Assembly: GCA_024641365.1 (NCBI GenBank)
Contig: JAHEDF010000272.1
Span: 1-5,806 of the forward strand
DNA length: 5,806 bases
Direction of reading: 5' to 3'
Origin: Planctomycetota bacterium
GTDB taxonomy: Bacteria > Planctomycetota > UBA11346
Position 1 is the stretch's first letter. Each line of letters begins with the position of its first letter. Both the position numbers and the translations under genes were made by a program. The notes under the pieces are model-generated. The model was not told the origin of the DNA. It ran no database searches and was given only the letters and a program-made list of their open reading frames with translations. This document shows, in pieces, positions 1 to 5,134 of this stretch.

Positions 1-525
1 ATTTTTGATGGTCACTTGTTCATCACCATAGTGACCAGCCATTTTTTTGCCTTTCCAGACACGGCCTGGATCCATGCGGCAACCAATAGCACCAGGACCG
101 CGATGGCCCATGGTTCCGTGGGTAGCTTTATGGCCATGGAAATTCCAGCGTTTCATAACACCGGCAAATCCGCGGCCTTTGGTTTGGCCAGTAACTGAAA
201 TTTCTTTTTGCGTGTCCAATAATGACACTTGTAAGCGCGTGCCTGGTTTCACTTCTTCAGCAGCGATGCCAGCAGGAACTGGTACTTCGCGCAAGAAATG
301 ACGCAGGGCAACGTCAGCTTTTTTAAATTCACCGGCTAAAGGCTTGGTGACTTTGCGGCGCTTACCGCCAACAGCGACTTTAACAGCGCTGTGTCCATGC
401 TTTTCAACAGTTTTGACTTCGACGATGTCGTTAGGCAGGCATTCGACCACGGTTACTGCAATGGCTTCGTTGCCATCATAGATGCGGGTCATACCGACTT
501 TAGTGCCGTAGAGCGCAACGGTCAT
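1..525 (-). CDS. rplC: 50S ribosomal protein L3 (3' end outside window)
   Basis: L3 is an early-assembling protein of the large ribosomal subunit; it binds 23S rRNA and reaches toward the peptidyl-transferase centre. The first 175 codons are visible and the frame is still open at the left edge; bacterial L3 is usually about 205-215 residues, so roughly the last 30-40 are missing. Family signatures seen are the N-terminal [10 protein letters not shown] (residues 7-16), [18 protein letters not shown] (about 124-141), the [15 protein letters not shown] stretch just after it, and [16 protein letters not shown] near the visible end. The ATG at 525 is chosen because GAGG (532-535 on the plus strand) lies six bases upstream. 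That site sits in the last codons of rpsJ, with only three bases between the rpsJ stop and this ATG, so the two are co-transcribed and probably translationally coupled. Order rpsJ-rplC is the standard S10 operon order. Confidence 0.97.
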   Translation of the reverse strand, partial: MTVALYGTKVGMTRIYDGNEAIAVTVVECLPNDIVEVKTVEKHGHSAVKVAVGGKRRKVTKPLAGEFKKADVALRHFLREVPVPAGIAAEEVKPGTRLQVSLLDTQKEISVTGQTKGRGFAGVMKRWNFHGHKATHGTMGHRGPGAIGCRMDPGRVWKGKKMAGHYGDEQVTIKN

Positions 526-528
526 GGC

Positions 529-843
529 TTACCTCACCGTTTGCTTAATGGTGATATCAACGCCGGTTGGGACGTCGACTTTAGAGAACACATCATTGGT
601 TTTCGCGGTTGGCTCGAGAATTTCGATAACACGAGCGTGTGTCCGCTGTTCAAATTGTTCGCGTGATTTTTTGTCGACGTGCGGTGAACGTTGAACCGTA
701 TAACGCTCAATTTGCGTCGGGATGGGGATTGGACCGGCAACTTTTGCGCCAGTACGTTTTGCCGTTTCAGCAATATCTTGGGCAGCCTTATCGAGGATAC
801 GATGATCGTACGCCTCGAGGCGTATTTTAATTTTTTCTTTCAC
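529..843 (-). CDS. rpsJ: 30S ribosomal protein S10
   Basis: S10 is a small-subunit head protein and, in many bacteria, the NusE partner in transcription antitermination. The product is 104 residues, normal for the family. Matching stretches are [14 protein letters not shown] (5-18), [19 protein letters not shown] (about 26-44), the [18 protein letters not shown] segment in the middle, and ILEPTAKT near the end. The frame stays open upstream to about 954, but the extra residues (CVLFYEEK and so on) do not resemble S10. I place the start at the GTG at 843-841: it gives the usual N-terminus, and GGGAG (850-854, plus coordinates) lies six bases upstream. It is the first gene of the S10 operon here; no tuf or fusA gene precedes it in the window. 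A 7-bp hairpin (856-873) directly upstream of the ribosome site could affect initiation. Confidence 0.97.
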   Translation of the reverse strand: MKEKIKIRLEAYDHRILDKAAQDIAETAKRTGAKVAGPIPIPTQIERYTVQRSPHVDKKSREQFEQRTHARVIEILEPTAKTNDVFSKVDVPTGVDITIKQTVR

Positions 844-1016
844 AATGTACTCCCACTTCGATCTCAATCGAAGCCAGCACGCGGTGCTGTTGCGAGCCCT
901 GGAACTTGGAAAAATGCTTTTTTCTTCGTAAAAGAGCACGCAAATTAGCGACACTCATAAACGAGGAAAACTAAGCGTTTTCCGTGCAAATTGACGGGGC
1001 TTGTCGTCGATTTGCA
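844..1016 (-). promoter_or_regulatory. Candidate structured leader of the S10 operon
   Basis: Read on the minus strand toward rpsJ, this stretch holds four hairpins. The first has 12-base arms 1005-1016 and 985-996 (one A-C mismatch, 8-base loop). The second is a perfect 7-bp stem, 977-983 with 965-971. The third is a 6-bp stem, 884-889 with 875-880. The fourth is a perfect 7-bp stem, 867-873 with 856-862, ending just before the rpsJ ribosome site. S10 operons in some bacteria have leaders that bind a ribosomal protein (L4 in E. coli) to limit expression; an equivalent role here is inferred from position and folding only, since I see no sequence match to the E. coli leader. A weak promoter candidate lies further upstream (TTGCGA at 1089-1094, TATCTT at 1068-1073, minus strand), but its 15-base spacer is short. 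Confidence 0.4.
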
Positions 1017-1107
1017 GCCCCCAGAGGTCCAGACTGACAATCAGCCCGTACGTGGGTGGGGAGGCGCAAGATATGATGAACTTTATTTTCGCAAGGGCTA
1101 GTTTCTG

Positions 1108-1230
1108 CTGGGGCGCTGCCCCAGACCCCGCGACCCTTTGTCGTGAGCTTTTTTTCTACGCTTCGCTAGGAAAAAATAAGCGGATGGCCTGCAGCCATTG
1201 TATCCGCTTACCGTCACTCGGCGGGCGGAT
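1108..1230 (+). repeat. Structured GC-rich intergenic repeat, copy A
   Basis: This is a 123-bp unit of the family shared with copies B, C and D. In order it holds a perfect 7-bp hairpin CTGGGGC/GCCCCAG (1108-1124, GCT loop); a second hairpin CGCGAC/GTCGTG with a CCTTT loop and one G-U wobble; seven T (1149-1155); a T-rich/A-rich pairing around CGCTTCGC (to 1176); a 9-bp stem TAAGCGGAT (1177-1185) with ATCCGCTTA (1202-1210), with an inner GGC/GCC pair; and a tail CTCGGCGGGCGGAT. No coding function is evident; the frames crossing it are repeat-derived. The second hairpin plus T-run looks like an intrinsic terminator for plus-strand transcripts, but no plus-strand gene clearly ends here. Confidence 0.8.
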
Positions 1231-1238
1231 TTTTGCTT

Positions 1239-1368
1239 TGGGGCGCTGCCCCAGAGCCCGCGACCCTTTGTCGCGCCTTTTTTCTTCGCCTGGGGGCTAC
1301 GAAAAATCATCGGCGGTCGCTTTGCTCCCATTTTACCCCGATGAGCGGCGCTCGGCGGACGGATCCTA
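1239..1368 (+). repeat. Structured GC-rich intergenic repeat, copy B (tandem unit 1)
   Basis: This copy follows copy A after eight bases. It holds the TGGGGC/GCCCCA hairpin (1239-1253), a perfect CGCGAC/GTCGCG hairpin with CCTTT loop, six T (1278-1283), and a further stem TCATCGG/CCGATGA that occupies the position of copy A's TAAGCGGAT stem with entirely different bases. The tail CTCGGCGGACGGAT matches copy A with one change. Bases 1242-1368 recur as copy C. It may act as a terminator or a structured RNA; there is no credible reading frame. Confidence 0.8.
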
Positions 1369-1495
1369 GGCGCTGCCCCAGAGCCCGCGACCCTTTGTCG
1401 CGTCTTTTTTCTTCGCCTGGGGGCTACGAAAAATCATCGGCGGTCGCTTTGCTCCCATTTTACCCCGATGAGCGGCGCTCGGCGGACGGATCCTA
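1369..1495 (+). repeat. Structured GC-rich intergenic repeat, copy C (tandem unit 2)
   Basis: This is a direct tandem copy of 1242-1368 with a 127-bp period. I count one difference, C at 1276 against T at 1403, so 126 of 127 bases agree. The first hairpin is clipped at the junction to GGC-GCT-GCC; the second hairpin, T-run and distal stem are intact. The near-identity means the duplication is recent or kept uniform by recombination. Confidence 0.85.
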
Positions 1496-1570
1496 TATGC
1501 GTAAATGTAATATATATAACCGGTTACACTAATTAACACTTACTTATGCGGAGCACGAAACACGAGCCAA
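1496..1570. other. AT-rich spacer between converging repeats
   Basis: About 75 bases separate the plus-oriented copies A-C from the minus-oriented copy D. The first part is very AT-rich and contains the 10-bp palindrome TAACCGGTTA (1517-1526) inside a TATATATA run. TATGCG occurs near both ends (1496 and 1544). I see no gene, promoter or attachment site that I can defend. Confidence 0.5.
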
Positions 1571-1697
1571 TAGGCGAGCGGGCGCCGAACAGCGGTGGGC
1601 GAATACAATCGGCGCAGCCGATCCGCCCATTTTTTGTAAGCGAAGCGCAACAAAAAAAGCTGCGACAAAGGCCGTGGGGTTTGGGGCAACGCCCCAA
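1571..1697 (-). repeat. Structured GC-rich intergenic repeat, copy D (inverted)
   Basis: This is a diverged copy in the opposite orientation to A-C, reading the same way as the glycosylase gene it follows. On the minus strand it holds TTGGGGC/GCCCCAA (1681-1697), a short CGGC/GTCG hairpin with CTTT loop and a G-U wobble (1663-1674), seven T (1652-1658), a TTTTTTGT/ACAAAAAA pairing around GCGCTTCGC, and a distal stem GGGCGGAT/ATTCGCCC (1621-1628 with 1597-1604). Compared with copy A the outer pairs of that last stem change from A-T to G-C on both arms, so the pairing is kept. The outer limit near 1571 is approximate. Confidence 0.75.
1652..1697 (-). terminator. Putative intrinsic terminator of the glycosylase gene, supplied by repeat D
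   Basis: Two bases after the TAG stop (1700-1702) comes the 7-bp TTGGGGC/GCCCCAA hairpin, then the weaker CGGC/GTCG hairpin and a run of seven T on the minus strand. Hairpin plus T-tract right behind a stop codon is the layout of a Rho-independent terminator. The hairpin next to the T-run is short, so its efficiency is uncertain. Confidence 0.5.
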
Positions 1698-1699
1698 CA

Positions 1700-2425
1700 C
1701 TAACCAGCCTTCCAGACTCCCTGCTCTAATAAGGCAACAGTTGCTGCTCCGGCCCAATCTTTGTTCGCTGCTGGATTCGCAGGGCTCGGATGGGGGATTG
1801 TTGCGACCTTACATTTGTGCTGGTCCGCTATGCGTTCGCAGGCTTCGGCGGCAAAGCGGCCTACACCGACCAGCCACTTTGGCTGCAAAATTGACACGAC
1901 CTGGTTTAAGTGGTGATCGCATGCGACGCGGATCTCTTCCTGTAAGGCTTTAGAAAAGTGGTCCGGCGTGTAATTTTTTCCGCTGGCTTCCATAAATGCT
2001 AAGGGACACCAGTTTTCTACGAAATGATCCTTAAAAAACCGTGCCGGCGTGCCAAAACGTTGGGCGAATAATCCCCACAAGCGACGTCCACTCACTTCGC
2101 TACGCGTGCATGCGAGACCAGTTATTGGACGCTTCGGATGTTCTTTTTCAGGCTTTCGAATGGGCGCATCTAAGCCCATCCAATCACGTACGGCTGCAAT
2201 TTCTCCGAAAGGCACGCCCGTTTGCGACATGCCAAACGGCCCGGGATTCATGCCTAAGAATAAAACTTTTTTCTTACCGCTTCCAAAGCGCGTTAAATAA
2301 GCGTGATGCATGTCCCAGGCATAGCTGAGCGGATCATAGGTATGCGTAACCGGAGCCGGTATGCGCAAATGACGCAATTTTTCTGATAACGCGCGAGCAG
2401 CGGCGGATAATGTCTTGGTTGGCAC
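1700..2425 (-). CDS. SMUG1-family (family 3) uracil-DNA glycosylase
   Basis: The enzyme removes uracil, and in known family members oxidised pyrimidines such as 5-hydroxymethyluracil, from DNA to start base-excision repair. With the GTG start at 2425 it is 241 residues. The first motif GMNPGPFGMSQTGVPFGE (58-75) carries the Asn (60) that corresponds to human Asn85. EHPKRP and RSEVSGRRLWG follow, then FVENWCPLAF with the uracil-selecting Asn (138), and PHPSPANPAANKDW with the catalytic-loop His (212). These match human SMUG1 closely, including the segments around the motifs. The frame is open to a GTG at 2503, but I prefer 2425 because GGAG (2435-2438, plus coordinates) lies nine bases upstream and the upstream residues do not resemble the family. 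It is divergent from the sigma-factor gene and ends directly at repeat D. No symbol is given because bacterial naming is not settled. Confidence 0.93.
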   Translation of the reverse strand: MPTKTLSAAARALSEKLRHLRIPAPVTHTYDPLSYAWDMHHAYLTRFGSGKKKVLFLGMNPGPFGMSQTGVPFGEIAAVRDWMGLDAPIRKPEKEHPKRPITGLACTRSEVSGRRLWGLFAQRFGTPARFFKDHFVENWCPLAFMEASGKNYTPDHFSKALQEEIRVACDHHLNQVVSILQPKWLVGVGRFAAEACERIADQHKCKVATIPHPSPANPAANKDWAGAATVALLEQGVWKAG

Positions 2426-2555
2426 GGCCTTACGCTCCGTTTTAGGTGTCCGTCGGTCAATAATAAACCAATCCCATGTCCTCGCGGCTGCAAATAGCAC
2501 CACCAGAATGCTTGATTGTCAGGTTGCCAGATCTCACGACAAATGATTGATAGCG

Positions 2556-3116
2556 ATGAGCGACTCTGCACCACAAGATCTTTGGGCCCGGGCACTGGTT
2601 GAACAAAATCAACGGTGGCTGACCGCCTATTTTTTAGCTGCAACAGGTGATCGCAATATCGCTGACGATTTAACACAGGAAGTTTTTCAACAGGCATTAA
2701 CTAGTCAGCAAAATTACGATCCCAATAAACCATTTGGTGCGTGGTTGCGTGGCATTGCGCGCCATATGTTGTTTCGCCATTATCGCACATCAAAGCGACA
2801 ATTATTACCACTTGGCGATAAATTAATTGAGCATCTCGACGCGGTCGCCACAGAAACGGAACACCGACAAATTGATCCCGATTGGCAACCAAATAGATTA
2901 TCTGCTCTGCGTGCGTGCATGGATGAACTCACCGAACGCGTACGCGCCATGTTGACACTCAAATATCAAGAAGAATTAGCCTCAAAAGATATCGCCGATC
3001 GTTTTCGTATGAAAACGAACGCTGTCGACATGGCCATGAGTCGCGCACGTCGCGTCTTAGAAGAATGTGTCAGTAAAAAATTGGGCCAACAAGAAAATGA
3101 GACGGGCATTTTATGA
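2556..3116 (+). CDS. ECF-type RNA polymerase sigma factor (sigma-70 family)
   Basis: This 186-residue protein with only regions 2 and 4 should direct RNA polymerase to a small set of promoters in response to a signal. Region 2 includes NIADDLTQEVFQQAL (34-48), the core-binding helix, and GAWLRGIARHMLFRHYR (61-77). Region 4 includes LTERVRAMLTLKY (125-137) and a helix-turn-helix LASKDIADRFRMKTNAVDMAMSRARRVLEE (from about 141). The style resembles the small sigma factors abundant in planctomycetes and verrucomicrobia. An in-frame TTG at 2547 is possible, and a TGA at 2544 bars anything earlier. I chose the ATG at 2556, though no clear ribosome site precedes it. Its TGA overlaps the next gene's ATG (ATGA at 3113-3116), so the two are translationally coupled. 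The partner protein is its likely regulator. I see no confident promoter in the 130 bases upstream. Confidence 0.92.
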   Translation: MSDSAPQDLWARALVEQNQRWLTAYFLAATGDRNIADDLTQEVFQQALTSQQNYDPNKPFGAWLRGIARHMLFRHYRTSKRQLLPLGDKLIEHLDAVATETEHRQIDPDWQPNRLSALRACMDELTERVRAMLTLKYQEELASKDIADRFRMKTNAVDMAMSRARRVLEECVSKKLGQQENETGIL

Positions 3117-5020
3117 GCGACCGTCTGATTGATCGTTGGGTGAGCGGAACAGCGAGCGCTGAAGATCGCGCTGAATTAATCGAATTAATTGAAGCAGATC
3201 CGACGCTGGTAAAAAAAATATTTCTTGCCGCTGAACACGACGGACTTTTACGCGACTATTTTGGCGTCATGCCAAAAATTACTTTGGAGCCACCACAAAC
3301 TGTTCGGCCAAATACTCGTACGTATGCACGACAACGTGCTCGCCTACGTTTATCACGCTGGTTACCACTTGGCGTAAGTGCAGCTGCAGTGCTCTTTTTT
3401 GCTATTTTAATTATTAATGTAATGGGATCTAAACCCAATCCGCACAGCGACAATACTCCATCTGTTGTCACTCCTGAACAAAAAACGACACCAACAGATA
3501 AGCCCACTGACTTTGTAATTGCACCACCTGCCAAAAACCCTGCTTTTCCCAAACCCGCATATAGTAAAGACATTCCTTTACCACCGCTGAAACCACAAAA
3601 TGACAACGTGCAAAATAGCCAGATTTCCAACAACATGCCTGTCACAAATACAACTGAAAAGCCTACACTCAAACCAGAACCGCAGATTGCCCAGGTAATC
3701 AAGCCACAACCTGTTAGTGGCTACATCCGATTAGATGGTGAATTAAAAAATAATGATAACGCATTAATTATGCGCTATGCACTGCACATCCCGGCAACCT
3801 TACCAGCCACAAAACAACTTGGTTTAGTCTTGGCCTTCCATGGCGCAGGCGGTAATGAAAAACGCACCGGCGACCCTATACTGGCAGCGTTGCAACAACA
3901 CGATAACAACCCGAATATGGTAGTGGCAGCATTAAAATCGGCGGGAGAAAATTGGACTGCTGATGATGAAAATAATATAATTTCTTTTATTAATTGGGCT
4001 TTAGAAACCTACCCCATTGACCGACGGCGCATTGTCATACAGGGCACTTCAAATGGCGGTTGGTTAGTTAATTATTTTGGTTCGCGTCATCCAGAATTAA
4101 TTGCCGGTGTTGTCGCTGTGTGCGGTGGCAATGGTTTTCAAATGCCAACAAAAAAACCACTCAATGCGGCAGAAACGGGTTTTGAATACTATATAGCACA
4201 TGGCACGGCGGATGTAGATGTCGAAGTAAAACATGCACGCGGCGTCGCCGAATCATTGCGTCAAAATGGGTATCGTTATGTCTATCGAGAATATCCTGGT
4301 GTTGGTCATAACGTTTATGCGGATAAATATACCCGTAATGATTTTGCTGCGTGGTTGAGTCGTCTGCGACATAAAACTATGCCGTTATCTGACGACGATA
4401 CGAAAGCCTTAGCCGCTTATAAAAAAACAGATCAGGCAGAAGCGTTGCTGTTAACAAAAGCAGGAGGCGAGACGCTCATTCGCATTGGTGGATTACCCGT
4501 GGAAAAAATTCTCGCTCGCGCCATCCGCTCAAAAAATCCAGCCGTCCGCGCGCGTGCAATACATCTTTTTGCACAAACGAGCTGTATGCCAGGTGCCAGC
4601 ACATTAATTGCAAGTGGATTAGATGATAAAGATGCGGCAGTTCGGATTGCAGCAATTAATACCTTGAGCCGCATTGGTGATTGGAATGATCAAGATGCCT
4701 TAATTGCCTTGTGTCGATTTGCTGGTGATCGCAAATCAGAATTAAGTGAACGCGTCATGACGGTGACGGCTTTAACAGAAAGCATTGCACTGCGTTGTTC
4801 GCCAACGGTTAGCAATCAACTTATTTATGAATTATTAGTTCATCTATTAGACGATGACGAAGAGACCTTGCGCACGTTAGCGTTTTCTACGCTCAAAAAA
4901 TTACAGAACGATCATTTTGGCTATGACGCCCAATTACCAGCAAAAGAACGGCGCGAACCGGTCATTGCTTGGCGGCGGTGGTATATTGAGCTTTTTAATC
5001 CAACTCCTGCAAAACCCTAA
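3113..5020 (+). CDS. Membrane-anchored anti-sigma-like / esterase (alpha/beta hydrolase) / HEAT-like fusion protein
   Basis: A 635-residue protein whose gene overlaps the sigma-factor gene by four bases. Residues 1-51 (LIDRWVSGTASAEDRAELIE, then LLRDYFG) resemble FecR-like anti-sigma N-termini of PVC bacteria and lack the His/Cys zinc motif of classical anti-sigmas. An Arg-rich stretch (69-82) precedes one membrane helix (about 84-104), so the N-terminus should be cytoplasmic and the rest exported. Residues 106-200 are a Pro/Lys/Thr/Asn-rich linker reminiscent of TonB spacers. Residues 201-422 form an alpha/beta-hydrolase domain like polyhydroxybutyrate-depolymerase or feruloyl-esterase-type enzymes: oxyanion-loop HGAGG (243-247), nucleophile Ser313 in GTSNGG, Asp367 in HGTADVD, His399 in GVGHN. 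Residues 427-600 are helical with HEAT-like units (NPAVRARAIHLFA, DAAVRIAAINTLSRIG, EETLRTLAFSTLKKL), followed by EPVIAWRRWY, a typical end for such proteins. Substrate is unknown. Inferred role: enzyme-coupled sensing that controls the upstream sigma factor. Confidence 0.85.
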   Translation: MSDRLIDRWVSGTASAEDRAELIELIEADPTLVKKIFLAAEHDGLLRDYFGVMPKITLEPPQTVRPNTRTYARQRARLRLSRWLPLGVSAAAVLFFAILIINVMGSKPNPHSDNTPSVVTPEQKTTPTDKPTDFVIAPPAKNPAFPKPAYSKDIPLPPLKPQNDNVQNSQISNNMPVTNTTEKPTLKPEPQIAQVIKPQPVSGYIRLDGELKNNDNALIMRYALHIPATLPATKQLGLVLAFHGAGGNEKRTGDPILAALQQHDNNPNMVVAALKSAGENWTADDENNIISFINWALETYPIDRRRIVIQGTSNGGWLVNYFGSRHPELIAGVVAVCGGNGFQMPTKKPLNAAETGFEYYIAHGTADVDVEVKHARGVAESLRQNGYRYVYREYPGVGHNVYADKYTRNDFAAWLSRLRHKTMPLSDDDTKALAAYKKTDQAEALLLTKAGGETLIRIGGLPVEKILARAIRSKNPAVRARAIHLFAQTSCMPGASTLIASGLDDKDAAVRIAAINTLSRIGDWNDQDALIALCRFAGDRKSELSERVMTVTALTESIALRCSPTVSNQLIYELLVHLLDDDEETLRTLAFSTLKKLQNDHFGYDAQLPAKERREPVIAWRRWYIELFNPTPAKP

Positions 5021-5134
5021 TACTTCCATCATTTTTCGCGTAATTAATACGAATTGCGATTTGCGTTTTAGACACGTTGTGTTTTAGCGAAATCCACTGC
5101 TTGCGCTTGGCAAATTCACGACTGTTATTGGAGT
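5021..5134. other. Short intergenic region before the Cys-cluster gene
   Basis: This 114-base gap on the plus strand has two similar GTTTTAG-containing stretches (5064-5071 and 5081-5088) and a short ACAC-GTT-GTGT inverted repeat. There is no convincing terminator or promoter, so the next gene could be read through from the fusion gene or have its own weak promoter. Confidence 0.35.

Noticed and set aside
1017..1107. tRNA, 4.5S, 6S or other known small RNA upstream of rpsJ
   Set aside because: I looked for a T-loop, SRP tetraloop region and similar hallmarks on both strands and found none.
1108..1495. CRISPR array
   Set aside because: Units are about 127 bp, nearly identical throughout, and there are no short repeats with unique spacers.
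1001..1532. Plus-strand frames of about 100-120 codons across the repeats
   Set aside because: They are formed by the GC-rich repeat itself; the same peptide recurs because the DNA is duplicated, starts lack ribosome sites, and no protein family is recognisable.
1546..1953. Plus-strand frame across repeat D and the 3' end of the glycosylase gene
   Set aside because: It lies antisense to a well-supported SMUG1 gene and to the repeat; the peptide is Arg/Leu/Pro-rich without family features.
2426..2503. N-terminal extension of the glycosylase to a GTG at 2503
   Set aside because: There is no ribosome site before 2503, and the added residues do not match SMUG1; the GTG at 2425 has GGAG nine bases upstream.
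2293..2697. Minus-strand 134-codon frame between the glycosylase and sigma genes
   Set aside because: It overlaps both real genes in other frames and shows no recognisable motif; the divergent starts at 2425 and 2556 explain the region.
3256..3702. Minus-strand 148-codon frame opposite the linker of the fusion protein
   Set aside because: It is antisense to the low-complexity Pro/Lys/Thr linker, which produces a Gly/Val-rich shadow; the sense frame has continuous domain structure.
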